A DNA stretch of 64,000 nt, from assembly GCA_028023455.1 (NCBI GenBank), contig JAQFVV010000157.1, positions 680,001 through 744,000 of the forward strand, in the 5' to 3' direction. A program made the position numbers and the translations under genes. Within the stretch, counting starts at the first letter, position 1. Every line of letters starts with the position of its first letter. Of the stretch, positions 1 through 12,327 are shown one piece after another. This stretch comes from Epiperipatus broadwayi. Lineage: Eukaryota > Onychophora > Udeonychophora > Euonychophora > Peripatidae. Under the pieces are notes generated by a model. The model was not told the origin of the DNA. It searched no databases and worked only from the letters and a program-made list of their open reading frames with translations.

Positions 1-1350
1 TTCAAATCTCCTTAATATGTTTATGTATGTTTTTAACTTATATCTTGGGTTCACTCAATCTCTCATCATCACCATCACCAGTTGAGTTCTCATGCAAAAT
101 GTTGTAGCACCAGGCCAGGAGAGAATGAATTCATGTGGTATCACCATAGGTGTTGTCCGTAATATTATACATTTAGGAAATGGGTAAATAGGTTAGAATT
201 CATGATTGATCCTGACTTGTGTATCTTAGGCATGATTGAATTTGGGGTACTTTTGCATAGATTCTAAATCTTGTTGGATGGACATACATTTTCGATCAGT
301 ACAATATACATAATATATATATATAATATGGGTTACATATTTGTAAAGTACTAATAAACAATACACATTTTACTCTAATACAATGTTTATAAACAAATGA
401 GAGCTATTATACACTATATATGTTGAACACGAGGGGACTTGGAATAAAATCTAGCATAGTTCACAGCCCCACTATATATGAATTTATTGAAACGAGCCGT
501 GCATGGTTTAATGCAGTGATAGTCAGTCTCTGCATTGTAAGATCTGGTATTTATCCAGTTGCAGTACTTCCAGCACTCAAATTAATCTTATGAATTCCCA
601 AGCAATAAAGCCATTTGATTATTTTTTTACTTAGTAAAATAAAATAAGATGGGGGGAGGAGTATACATTTTATAAATCTGAATTACACGTGGAAAGTGAA
701 TTTGAGGGCTGCAATTTAGTTTTAAATGTTAATACTAATATTACTTTAAATTATATAAAAGGAAAAAAAAAGATTATATTAAAATAAAGAAAAATATGAA
801 GAAACTATAAAAGATAAGAGAAAAATAAAGATGAATCATAATGAAAATATTGAAATGGAAAAAGATAATATAAGCATGGATGTAAAAATGGGAGATTATT
901 TTATGTTTAAAAGGGAAAATGGAAGGAAATAATGAATGTTTCATAAATTAATATCTTCATTTATTTTCCCCAAATTTATTATCTATTAAGTTTATAATCA
1001 CTATTTTAACCTATTTTTCTATAATTTTAACTTAATCCTCTTCTTTTCAACTATTAATTTTTTTTTCTTTTTACCCTACATTTTTCTCTTACTCATAACT
1101 TCTTCTTTATAAATAAAAGTTCTTTTCATTATTTCTTCTTAAGTAATATTTTTTTTATTATCATAATTTTTTTTATTACCCGTCAATCTTATTTTTATAT
1201 AAATTTTTCTTTTTTATAAGGCAAAATTAGTTTTTAATACTTTATTATTTAAACATATGCAAAGTACTAAACTGATATTTTTATAAACAAATACCATAAC
1301 AAAATAAATATACATTCCAGCCATGCCAGCTATGGGCAGTCTAACATTTT
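1..1350. other. AT-rich non-coding stretch
   Basis: No supported gene. It contains one diverged SINE copy (listed separately), a TA-rich microsatellite near 315-330 and a purine-rich tract on the plus strand from about 750 to 940. Open frames here are short and lack recognisable motifs. Confidence 0.6.
493..628 (+). repeat. tRNA-derived SINE, diverged copy
   Basis: The segment shares a recognisable 3' part with the SINE units near 14.7 kb: a GCACTCAAA block, then a CTTATGAATTCCCAAGC block, then AATAAAGCCATT and a T-rich tail. The upstream half has a box-A-like GGTTTAATGCAG. The box B region is too mutated to identify. Such elements are transcribed by RNA polymerase III and moved by a LINE. 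The copy is old, judging by its divergence from the copies at 14.64-14.99 kb. Confidence 0.55.
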
Positions 1351-1783
1351 GATACTGTTCCATTAGTGTGTTGAAACCATTTGATGGCGGTGATCCCATC
1401 CAAATGCAATATATGCCGTTTAGTGGACTGGTGTCAAACAATATAGCCACAACTTTTTTTTTTGCTGTTGTAATTAATGACTTGCTTTGTCTTGCACAGT
1501 TTGTGTGAGTGCACACAATACTATCTTTTAGCAATGTTAACACCATACCATTTCAGGTTGAGTGGATTTAAAGTTTGCAGAACTATTGCAATCTGCATTC
1601 AAAAGTAATTTTGGTATAACTTACCTAACTTAGTATTAAAAAGTAATAATTATAAGCCCATTACCCTGCTTCTGAACCCAACATGTAAGGTGTAAATAAT
1701 TAAAAAAGGTTATGGGAAACCACAATTTCACTGTTCTCCTGAAAAGTCACGATTTATGAGAACACCTATGAGAATTAAAATAT

Positions 1784-2452
1784 CTGACTGTAAAATTTCT
1801 CATGATTATATCCAGAGACAAAAAGAAATTGTAAAAAGAATATATTTCTTAATCATAAAAAAAAAAACAATCGAGTTGGAAAATTATTAATCATTGCAAT
1901 AGGTATGCCATTAATGTTATCCACCATACCTTAGTCACATATTCTTTCAAAGATAGCTATTGGAATAAATAAAGATTACTTTTCCTTTTCAAAAATGACC
2001 AAAAAAAAAAAGAAAGTCAAATACAGTTCAGTAATTAAAGCATTCTCATTTCTTCCACCACGATGTAGTTAGTTAACTGTCAAGCAATGATAGTAGACTT
2101 TTTAAAGTTTACGGGGAGAAGGGGGGATTTTCCCAGTGCGAAGCGCTGGCATACACAGGGAATTCTACTAGAATAGAATATTTGCAATAACTTCTGTTAA
2201 TTGGTTTTCATTCTTGTGATGTAAAAAGGCATATCATCTACCCCTCCCTCTACATAGCAGGACTAAGATGAAATTTGTAGGCACTTGTTAAAGGTTTAAA
2301 TTTATCATCGTAAAATTGTTAATCAAATAAATTTGACAGTAATTTATTAAGGAAATCAATCAATGAATTACTTTAACCAGTATGATAAAATGTCTGAGTG
2401 TAAAAATTTTCTCATAGTTATATCCAGAGACAAAAAGAAATTGTAAAAAGAA
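1784..2452. repeat. Pair of about 60-bp direct repeats
   Basis: A segment at about 1784-1842 (TATATCCAGAGACAAAAAG core) recurs at about 2389-2452. A second short duplication, CAGTAATTTATTAAGGAAA, occurs at about 2338 and 2457. They lie just left of the hAT insertion and look like local duplications older than that insertion. No function is suggested. Confidence 0.6.
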
Positions 2453-2489
2453 TTACAGTAATTTATTAAGGAAAATAAATGAATTACAT

Positions 2490-5400
2490 CAGGGGTCCCC
2501 AACCCTATGCCTGCAGGCACCATGGCGCCCGCAGACCATTTTACGTGTGCCCGCCACTATCCGAACAAGATAAAAAATTATTTATCTGATATAAATAAAT
2601 TTAATTTTTAAAATTTCTTATAAATTATTGTATTATATTGAAATCAAATTGTAGGGCGTACTATACTTTTACAACGTAAAAATATAAACATTAATTATAT
2701 GTTAAAATTTTATTTTTGAAATAAATAATTTTTTTGTACATTTTGTATTTATTAACAATATCCAAATGTAAATTTACATTGAAAAAAATAAATGGTGCGC
2801 GCCATCTGGTTGAAAAAAAAAAAGGTGCCCGCCACCTGGCCGTTATTATTGTAACAGTCAAGTTTGTACATTCGCGTAACAGAATTCAGAATACAAGCAA
2901 AAAAGACCGAAGCTGACCAGACTAGGTCTGTGACATCCTAAGTCCGACCACACTTCAACTTGTAAGCCAGGATTCCAAGACTCAAGACCCTACGAATGAC
3001 CACCTTGAAATTACACGTAGTATACCTCTTTCCACACGGCCGACATAGGTCACGGAGACACAATAAGACTCTGATAATTAAAAAAGAGAGGTTCTTAATT
3101 GTCTAAAATATATCACTAATTTAATTTAACTTAATGCATAGTTTTCACATATATAGACTATAAATAATAATTAGAATTGGATTGAATTAGATCAATAACG
3201 AGACAGAGAATGAAATACATTAAACTAATTATACATTTATTTACAATTCTTCTATCCATATTTCATTTATTTACAATAGCATTTCAGCGTAGAATGTACG
3301 CAAACATTGGGTAATTCAAAATAGCTTTACATAAGTAATCATTAAATTTTCATAGATGGGTTTAACATGTGCCAATCTTATGAATTGCTTTACAATTAAT
3401 ACATAATCAATCACTACGTTATGTCTATAAATCTAGTTAAGCCAAATCCTATTACATTTGTGGCTGTTATATAAATAATTATATTGAACTTTGATCATGA
3501 ATTCATTTACTAAAATATACAATATGACTTAATAACGAGCGCATAAACCAGCTCAAGTAACGATCGATCGAACATGGCTTTCGAGAGAAAATTTCAGAAT
3601 GCTGAAAGCGTTATGTTAAGGTGGGAGAGTTGGCTGAAATAAGATTTTACCAATGCGCTATGGCACAGGTAAACAATAATAGGAAAAGTCGCTCTGTGGA
3701 TGGATGAAATAACTTCAGGGTTCTTGCGACAAACGCCGGTACCCTGTAACCGATCGCAATGCTGCGTGAAAGGAACATTGTGTTCAGGAAATGGCGGGGG
3801 ACTTACGTGCTAACCTGGCCTTGGCTCAGGCTTCGCTACTGCTCTACCCTATAAGAGAAGATGTGCTGGCAATGCCGTGGCTCCATCTTGATATACGTAT
3901 ATTACGTATAGCAGCAAAACGAGAATAATTTTATAAAATAATATATCACATCCGCCAAGCAAAGAATAGTATATTTCATACTATGAAATACGAGACAATA
4001 GCATATTAGCTCTATCAAATTGGGACCAACTCTTGTGTAGCCTGATAATAAATGTCTATGCTACTAAAGGGAATATTAATACATCTGTACTTTGACATGC
4101 TCGATCTATTAGGTTACTTATAGATAATAAATACTTTAAGGAGGGAAAGCATATTTCTATGGACTTAAGAACTTAAATGACAAATATACTTATAAATATG
4201 ATCAAGGCTAAATTTAATTCTTAATAAAACTATAAAGTTAAGTTTTTAAATGGTTGATTAAAAGAGCCACATTTCACATATTAAATCATTTAAATAATAA
4301 AAAAAAAAAGGATTTTGAAACAGCGCAGAAAGTTGATGCTATAAACAAATTATGCGAAGATTTTCAAATAATATCTTCTTAAAAATATGAAATTAAGTGC
4401 CCACTGTTTCGAAATATTGGCATATAAAATATAATAAGCATTCAAAATAAGCAAAGAAATATAGACACAACCGTGGTGATATAACTTTAAATTAGACACA
4501 ATTTACTTTTAAGTGAATGGAAAATATAAAAATAGTCAGATTATTTAAACTTCAACAACATTAAATTTTGATAGCAATTGACATATTTAAAATATTAAAT
4601 GGATTTAAGTTTTGATTACATTTAGTTTTATAATTATTTTAAAAAGAGAGTTAGCTAACTTATATAGATATATTTACACAGAGCTCTGCGGTTTGAAAAA
4701 TAAAACGGTACCGGTATTATTTGTCTGGACTGCAAGTTCTTGGCTGTAGGTTTGGTGAGTTTGACTGGGCAGCTGGTGGCATCATCTTTCCCATTATGTT
4801 AGGCTTGTCTCTTCTATCGGCATGATGGTGGTTCAGGCATTTCGACGAGAGAAACCCCCGTTCTCCCCGCGGAGTAACAACAACAAAATGCCCGCTTTTA
4901 GCTGGACATATTAAACATTAACAATCGTGAAGAATGACTGCAATTCTCTCTAAAAATATGGCTGTCCTTCCTTGTTAAAAATACAGAGTATTTATATCTT
5001 TTCCTTATCAGAATCTATCACCTCAAGACTCACTAAACTCAGGAATTTAAGTAAATATTTTTCAATTTATAATCCAGATTTTTAAAATCTTAGATAACTT
5101 ATGTTAGAAACATTCCATAAGCTATTATTATAATTAAGATTTTTCGTTGCAAACAATGTCCAATTTAGATTTTAAAATAACTTAATCTTATCTAAGGAGA
5201 TTTTAATTAGTAAATTTTGAACTAGTTTTACTTTTTACGGATTCCAGGTGTGGTCGTTAATGACACTTGTTTACAACCAGAAATCTTTTTAATTACTTGA
5301 CCAGCTTTTATTTTTAATCTTACATATAATAGAAACTCTTTTTATTTAAAAACAACCTTTTAACATTTTTTTAAAACGCAAACCTTTTTACATATTTATT

Positions 5401-5912
5401 TAAAATAATTTACAAACATATTTTGATATAGCTTTTAAATATATTTTCGAGAAACTTTTCCCTGAAATATATTTAAAACAAGAAATCTTTTAACAATTTT
5501 TAAAGAAACATTTAATATTATTTTTAGATAATGGCTTTTACATATTTTAAAATCATGTCTTTCTTCTATATAGCACAGATTATATATCCACATACGAAAT
5601 TACAATATTAAACAACAAAATTAATAATTTACTCTTAACTTAAATAATATAACGAACATTTTTAGAAATATTAAGTAAATTTAGTACGCTATAATTTTCC
5701 TAATCCTATCTAATTATAGCGTTGGTTCACACGTAAATATATAATATTGTTTAGACAGACATGAGAAAATTTTAAATTTATTAACATTTAAATAGGTTTG
5801 AACTTAGCACAGATGAGTGTCATTAGGTTTGATGGTGAAACAATAGGGGCTTGGAAAGTTATCATTTCATTATAGCATGTGCTCTTAAGTACAAAAAGAT
5901 TGGGGACCCCTG
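2490..5912. mobile_element. hAT-superfamily DNA transposon, 3.4 kb, no transposase frame
   Basis: The element begins CAGGGGTCCCCAA at 2490 and ends with the exact reverse complement TTGGGGACCCCTG at 5912. It is flanked by a perfect 8-bp direct repeat, AATTACAT (2482-2489 and 5913-5920). These termini and the 8-bp target duplication are hallmarks of hAT transposons. No transposase-like frame was found inside; the longest open frame is about 60 codons. It is therefore non-autonomous or internally decayed. GC-richer islands near 2.8-3.1, 3.54-3.9 and 4.66-4.88 kb stand out from the AT-rich background and may be older nested insertions. Confidence 0.85.
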
Positions 5913-6052
5913 AATTACATTAACCTGTATGATTATTCTTATTATTATTTCACAAATAAGGAGGTGTGGCTGGTAACCTTATATTTATGTGCGTTTTCCT
6001 AAAAACAATGCCATCAAGCGGTTTCCAACATGCTAATAGAACAGTAATTGGA

Positions 6053-6769
6053 CAGATTTATAAGATTATTTAGAAGATTAAAAAATAATTCTATATTATA
6101 AATGGAGAAAAAAAAGTTAATCAAGTTTGTCACTGTAGCATTCTTATTAAATACTCTCTACTATTATAACAATATTAAATTAAAGTCTGCTTAAAATGCT
6201 ATGATATATGAAAAAAAAAGTCTACTTAAAATGCAGAATGGGCAGATAAAAAAATGGATTCATTTTTTTGTCTGCTTAAAATGTGAAATAATACTAGATG
6301 GCATGGCTAGTTAAAATTGTATACGTTATTGTGATATTTGTTTATAATATATTTGTACACATATTTATAATATGGAATAAGTTAAAAACTATTATAACAT
6401 ACACATTCTTAATAATAAAACTATAGAATGCTACTGAGTGTGAATGTTTGTTAGATTGAGTTGTTTCTTTATCCTAATTGACGATTGTTTTTTTTCCTCA
6501 TGTGTCATAGCATCGGCTGGGAAACGAACCCGCTAACCCCGGACAACTGCTCGACCACTAATGCTTGACAATTTTTTTTTTTTAAAAAAACTAGCTTTAT
6601 TGTACACAATAGGTTACTATTAAGAATTTAAAAGTCCTAGAAGCAATCTTTTTTTTTGTAAATTTCAACTTAATTTAGCAAGGATTGTTTCCCTATTTCT
6701 TTCTTAATTTTATCAGTTATGTCTTTTAATATATACAAACATTACAAGCATAAAGCTAAACTAGTCAAT
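6053..6769. other. AT-rich spacer
   Basis: No gene is supported. A GC-richer patch at 6503-6566 resembles a fragment of a tRNA-derived element (listed separately). The rest is simple AT-rich sequence with A and T runs. Confidence 0.5.
6503..6566 (-). repeat. tRNA-like or SINE-head fragment
   Basis: On the minus strand there is a box-A-like TAGTGGTCGAGCAG followed by a box-B-like GGGTTCGTTTCCC. These are the internal promoter blocks of tRNA genes and tRNA-derived SINEs. The acceptor and anticodon arms cannot be closed into a full cloverleaf, so a SINE head or tRNA pseudogene fragment is more likely than a functional tRNA. Confidence 0.35.
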
Positions 6770-7247
6770 ATATAATTAAAATTACCCCAAATCCAAAATT
6801 CAACCAGACCAGCAAAAAAATAATATTAAAACACAACCAAAGGTTTCACTGCTACAAGCAGACTTCTCAAGTGTAAAGAACTACAAAAACTACACAATAT
6901 ATATAATATTAAAATTTTCCCACAAATCCATTCACTTCCCATCCACCCTTAATATTAAAAGAACTCTTTGAAAAAAATGAAATCAAAAAAAGAATTAAAG
7001 AATCTTTATTATTGAAAATATATTATTCTGAAGCAATTAATTTATTTAAGAGTTCTTTTAATATTAAGGGTGGATGGGAAGTGAATATATTTGTGGGTAA
7101 TTTTTAATATTATATATATTGTGTAGTTTTTGTAGTTCTTTACACTTGAGAAGTCTGCTTGTAGCAGTAAAACTTTTGGTTGTGTCTTAATTCTATTTTT
7201 TTGCTGGTCTGGTTGAATTTTGGATTTGGGGTAATTTTAATTTAATA
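6770..7247. repeat. Foldback element: long inverted repeat with about 80-bp spacer
   Basis: The arm at about 6770-6968 is nearly the exact reverse complement of the arm at about 7048-7247. The outer ends read ATTACCCCAAATCC and GGATTTGGGGTAAT; the inner ends read AGAACTCTT and AAGAGTTCT. The spacer is 6969-7047. A transcript would form a hairpin of roughly 200 bp. The size and symmetry fit a MITE or foldback element with long terminal inverted repeats. No target duplication was resolved and nothing is encoded. Confidence 0.8.
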
Positions 7248-7440
7248 TATACGTATAATTAAAATAAAAATCTAAGAAATGATAAAAGCAATGTTTTTTT
7301 TCTTTTACTTATTAACAAGCTTCTATAAATAGATTAAATAAAAAAGAACTTTAAATGAAAACAATGTTAATGAGAATTTTTTAATATTATATGTTAGACA
7401 AAAATTAAAATGCTTAAGCCCTTAAATTATATATATATAT

Positions 7441-8701
7441 TGTGCCAAGGCCAAATTGGAACATGTATATAAAATAATTTTGTCGTAAAAAAATTATTAA
7501 AAAATTATTAAAACAAAAAAATCTTTCGCAAAAGAGTTTGAAATAAAAGTTGAAAATCATTGATTTAAAGTGGGAAGGGGTTTTTTTTCTTAAAGTAAAA
7601 CTGAAGGTTTTATAAAAAGGAAGTTAAGAGTTTTATTCAGTCTAGTTTGCAGTGACAGTCTTGTTCCAGTTTGAGATAACAGTGCATTTCTATTATGAAT
7701 CCAAAAACAAACATGCATTGTTGAGCAGCTTTTGGAAATACACGCTCGTGCTCCAGCCTTTTTAGTCCAACAAGATCATCAAAACCTGCCTGAGAAATAA
7801 TGTCTGCATAACAACTCAGAAATCCTCCGTCAAACATTCAACTGTCTTCAAGAATAAAGCAAATGGTTTCGCATAAAATCTCTTCAAGAAACGTCCAAAT
7901 CTAACCGGTTAGATATAATCCACCCAAAGCAGCAGAAGCAGTCAACAACAAGCAATATCCCCATTCCAAAAATCCTAGGTAAACATTTATTTATTATCAT
8001 TTATACGTAGTAGCCACTGCTGTAATTCGTAAATATTCAAGATTCAAATTATATGAACTCTATCATACATAAAATGAACTATTGATATGTGTGTTTAAGT
8101 TTCAAATGCTATTAATGCTTTATTATTATGAGTTAATATGTGCGTGATCATTATATCAGTGTTATTAGTTAAATTATATAAATACCAGTGTTCTACTATT
8201 AAAATTTACAAGAATATTTAAACTAGTTTAGAAATGTTAATTTAAAATGTGTGATTTAGATTCATAAAAATGTTTAAAATTAGTAAATGTTAGTTAATAA
8301 ATTGTCTTTAAAATGAAAATTTATTTGTCGGTCAATTCTTTTTATCAATTCTTTTTCTATATTTTATTACTGATTAAAATTAGACTGGGCTAGTTAAGGG
8401 AATTGTTTCGAGCACTGGATTATGAACCTACTGCCCGAATACGTTAGTCTTCAGACTAGCTGGCGCCCCGGGGTTTACTCCAAAACAAATAAAGTATTTG
8501 GATAGTAGGGGTTTGAATCTAGCAGCCGAGATGGGCCATTGTTGATAGTTAAAGCTATCAATAAGATCTCCCATTTTGCTCGAACGTGCCGGTTCATTCA
8601 CATAACCTTTATAAGATTATAAATGTATTATGAAGGAGTTTGAAACCGGCCAAAACTTATATACGTATAAGAAGGTGGTTTCAGCAGTTCGACCCGGTAC
8701 A
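7441..8701 (+). repeat. 5' LTR of the gag-only element
   Basis: This 1261-bp direct repeat starts TGTGCCAAGG and ends GGTACA, with the canonical TG...CA ends. It matches 12328-13579 over its full length. A 13-bp AT-rich length difference near 7495 separates the copies. LTRs carry the promoter and polyadenylation signals; I could not place the transcription start with confidence. Confidence 0.85.
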
Positions 8702-8735
8702 TAAATGGCTTTTCCCAACATTGGGGCTGGACCTA
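8702..8735 (+). other. Primer-binding-site-like block
   Basis: Just inside the 5' LTR, the sequence has TGGCTTTTCCCAACATT followed by GGGGCTGG. This resembles the TGG-N-CCCAAC-type primer-binding sites of Ty3/gypsy-type elements. The central TTT makes it imperfect, and the tRNA primer cannot be assigned. Confidence 0.4.
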
Positions 8736-9119
8736 AGAAACAATAGTAAATAAATGCTTTGTTTCTTGTTTAAAAAAAGTTTTTCTATATAAAAACTAAA
8801 TTACGTATGTTAAAGCATTTTAATTTAAAAAAAAAAAAAAATTGACCGAAAACTTTGTTTTCTTTAAATGAAGAGAGATTTATGCTATTTACATTGGTTA
8901 AAATAAATCATTATGTTAAATTAGAGACAGGTGGATGTTTGGGCGGAGTTAAAGCATTAAGATCGGGTAGAGAAAAATGGACAAAGGAGGGGTGGAGTCA
9001 TTGTGTATTTTCAGTTTAGTAAGAAATAAATAAAATAGAAATTAGTAAACTTATGAGCGTGAATAAAATATAATATTAAAGAAAAATAATATAAAAAAGT
9101 AAAGTTTAAAAGTATAAAT

Positions 9120-10495
9120 ATGACAAGAAATAAACCTAGAATGGAGACTCAAGGTAAAAAAACAGACAATGTTCCCAGCGAGGAACAAAATAAAACCGAA
9201 ACTAGTGAAATAGAAAAGGTCCCCAGTGAAGAAAAAATGGAAACTCAAGTGAAAGAAGTAGAGAATGCTTCTAGTGAGGAACAAAAAGATAAAAACAAAA
9301 AAGAGGTTGAGCAAAAAAAAGAGAAGAGGGAAATCATAGCTTTATTAACTAGCATGTTTGAAAAACAAAAAGAAACAGCTGAAGAATATAAAAAAATAAC
9401 TGAAGAGCTTAAAAACCAAAATAATGAAATGAAGAGTAAATTGGAAGGGCAAGCTGAAATGCTTGAAAAGTTAAAGGACCAGATCGAAATGGGCCAAAAT
9501 AAAATAAAAGGAGAAATTAGGGAAAAAATAGAAGAGATTAAAACACAAGTAGAAAATCAAATAGGACCACTTACCAAGTAATTGAAAAAAATAAGATAGA
9601 AGATAGAAAAGTAATTGAAGAGATAAAAGTCGGAATGACGGATTTAGCTTGGAAAGTAAATCAAAAGAATAGTTCGCAAACAGAAATAAAACAGTGTGAC
9701 CACTTGAGTGCAAACACGCACATTATAAATGATCCGGCAATCGTGAACCAGTTTTTGAAAATACGGATATTTTCTGGCCATCAAGGTGAAGCTCTTTTGG
9801 AGCATTTCACTCTGAATCAATTAAGTGAGGAGGCTATGATCACAATAGCTTGTAGCCATTTACAATGGGGGTCTCAATCTTGGTGGGACTCTTTATATAA
9901 AAAACCCGTCACTTTTGCCGAATATAAAATTGCTATTTTAACTAGTTATTGGAGCGAAGATTATCAGGGAAATCTTCATCACCAGATCTCGCAAAATAAA
10001 TGGCGACCCGGTGAACCGTTCGTTTATTTTCTTAGAAGGTAAGTGGCGAAATTATGCTCTTTAACAGCAGACCCACTATCTGAACAACAAATTGTCAGGA
10101 TAGTCCACCATAGTTTTCCTCATAATGTCGAGCAAATGCTCATAGGAACTGAAAGGAAAACAGTGGAACAAATGGCGGAATTGTTGAGTGCTTTCGACAG
10201 AGCTAGACCAACTTTTGACATGAGAAATAGGAGATTCAAACCCCAACTTAGAGAGCCGGGTGTAAACACCATAAAATATAGACATAGGTCGAATTCGGGG
10301 AGTCCCCAGAGGAGACGTTATTCTAATAGTCCCAAGAGAACAAATATCTTTCGAAGAACTGACAGCAACCCTAACGTCTCTCGTGCTAGATTTAAGGAAA
10401 GGCCCAGGGGTGATTCTCAACCCCCTAGCATGAGTGGCTATATGCAGAAAAAAATAATAATAAAGAACCGCCAGACAAAAATTAAAAATATGTAA
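9120..10495 (+). pseudogene. Gag polyprotein of the LTR element (one frameshift, one stop)
   Basis: The frame opens at ATG 9120. The first 150 codons are a Lys/Glu-rich coiled coil ending in a TAA near 9579. A shift near 9560-9580 joins it to a second frame (start seen at 9635) with a capsid-like block: WGSQSWWDSLYKKP at roughly 9866-9907, then a YWSEDYQG segment and a KWRPGE segment. This is the pattern of Ty3/gypsy-type retrotransposon Gag, with paired Trp and the 'W.....Q' turn. An in-frame TAA at 10040-10042 interrupts the capsid end. The remaining frame ends in an Arg/Ser-rich tail (about codons 60-140 of the last segment) that could bind nucleic acid. There is no CCHC zinc knuckle. The same Gag family occurs as relics at 36.6-37.9 and 62.7-63.8 kb. 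Confidence 0.75.
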
Positions 10496-12309
10496 TCTGA
10501 CGGATTCGCCGGCTTGACCTAGTTTATAACGACCATGGACTCGGAATAATGGAAAATGTTTAACAAAGTTTAAGGAAATAAATGTAAAAACGAGTATCAA
10601 GATAGTTTGAATAATTAAAAATGATTAAAGTTAGCCTAAATAAAATAAAATAACAATGTTAGAGTTTAAAATGTCAAAGCATCTATAAAACAATTTATGT
10701 CAAAATCCTCGATTATGCCTTATCGATTATATTGATATCCCAGCTCATAAGTCTAGAACATAGCGGAGCGTGACGCAAACAAAATAAATGTGTAAATCAA
10801 AACAGACCAGCAAAATGAAAATGTTTTTATCAAACCCTCCATTATGTCTTATCGATTATATTGATATCCCAGCTCATAAGTCTAGAACATAGCGGAGCAT
10901 GATGCAAACAAAATAAATGTGTAAATCAAAATAGACAAACAAAATGAAAATGTTTTTTTTAAAAAAAAAAAAAAAAAAGAGAGTAAAAATAACGCTTTAA
11001 AAATAAAAATGAAATAAATAAGTGTATAATGAACGTATTAATGGAAATAAAACATTATCAAATAAAATTAAAAAAAAAAAGTGTATTAAATTAGGATTGA
11101 GGTGTGTGCGAGTATTTGGGCAAGGAGATAAATTCCAGGCCTGACTTTTGTTGGATTAAGCCTTCTCTTGCGGTGACTTTGTTCTACAGATGGGTAGTGT
11201 GAAGAATAAATAATCCTGATGATGATGCGCCAGTAGAAAAGTCTTGGCATATAAAAGTTAATAAATCTGGAGGAAAAATTCCCAGTAACCGAATAAAATA
11301 AATATTTTAGTAAGTCGAATGTGCAGTAGAGATAGTCCTGCCATTTGCAATCTTAAAGTCCCTGTTCATGATCCATTGTGCACAAAAATGCCCATGCTGT
11401 AGTCACGGCTTTCGCAAGAAATTAAAAGTTGGTTTAAATCAGCACAAAATCTATCTGTGTGTTTGAATTGCCTTATACTTTGCTGCCTACTTCTCTTAAC
11501 ATTACATTTATTACCTAATGATGAAAATGAAAACTAAAAATGCACTCTAGAAAAATAAGAATTTGAAGTGGTCCATACTTAGGAAAAGTGATCAACGCAC
11601 ATATTAATTAAGAAAAATGTTCGTAAATAAATAAGTAGGTCAAATAGTTAAAATAAAATCGATAAAATCAAGTTAAATAAATAAGCGTAAATAAATCTAT
11701 GGTAAATAATAATGAATGACTCGTAATAAACTAATCGATTTTTTTTTTTATTGAATACACGCATGTTAAATAAAGATGTTCATAATGATTTAAAAATAAT
11801 ATTATAAGATTAGTGTAAATAAATATTTTAAATAATGTTTCTTCAGGGTTATAAATAATATTGTAATATAAATAAATAGTGTAAGATATTGTTCATGTGA
11901 ATTTAAAAATAAGGTTGTAAGATTCATAATAAAAAAAATAATAAGTCAATCTAAGTGTATTAAGAGTGTATAAGTATACATGTGTATATACGTGCACATA
12001 CATTGGAAATATTCGGTAACTACGATACCTTACGATGAGTATCTTAAATGTATTTATCCAGATATCCTTTTAGGTTATTTTCTTGGTACTGCGCACCTTA
12101 TGATGTGTGCAAAAAGGGATTTATTTATTATAGATTCCCTGTAAACAAGTCCAGTAATAACTCGATATCTAGAATATTAGTAGGTGTAGAATTATGCTGC
12201 ATGTATACACATGTGTAGGAATTATCTAAAATAATAAATTAATAAATCTTTAGAGTCAAGAATTAAAATTGCAAGAGAGAAAATGGTCAAAAATGACGCA
12301 CTTTATTCT
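10496..12309 (+). other. Non-coding interior of the LTR element
   Basis: The region where pol would be expected is AT-rich with dense stops and no recognisable protease, RT or integrase motifs. It holds the 129-bp tandem duplication and an A-rich tract near 10965. The interior is too short for a complete pol after gag. Confidence 0.7.
10699..10956. repeat. Two tandem 129-bp repeats inside the LTR element
   Basis: The segment with TATCGATTATATTGATATCC at 10721 recurs at 10850, an offset of 129 bp. The two units differ at only a few positions. They follow gag, in the untranslated interior. Tandem units are common in non-autonomous LTR elements; a packaging or structural role is possible but not shown. 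Confidence 0.8.
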
Positions 12310-12322
12310 AAAACGGAGGGGG
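12310..12322 (+). other. Polypurine tract
   Basis: AAAACGGAGGGGG lies 5 bases upstream of the 3' LTR start. It is the expected site of plus-strand priming in reverse transcription. One pyrimidine interrupts it. Confidence 0.65.
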
Positions 12323-12327
12323 TGTAA

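Larger units (their letters stand above)
1351..6050. mobile_element. Merlin-like element remnant (paired inverted termini) holding a nested hAT
   Basis: The left end (1351-1392) and the reverse complement of the right end (6003-6050) share TACTGTTC-ATTAG, then a GAAACC block, then TTGATGGC. The same terminal pattern bounds the better-preserved Merlin element at 56172-60942. If these are the two ends of one element, about 1.3 kb of it remains around the hAT inserted at 2490-5912. I could not find a matching 8-bp target duplication, and no transposase reading frame survives, so pairing of the two ends is an inference. Confidence 0.4.

Noticed and set aside
1214-1546. Open minus-strand frame of 110 codons
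   Set aside because: It overlaps a Merlin-type terminus and shows no domain or start context; coincidental.
6503-6566. Functional tRNA gene
   Set aside because: The cloverleaf cannot be completed; only box-A-like and box-B-like blocks are visible.
9051-9713. Minus-strand hydrophobic frames opposite gag
   Set aside because: They are antisense shadows of the A-rich gag coding strand.
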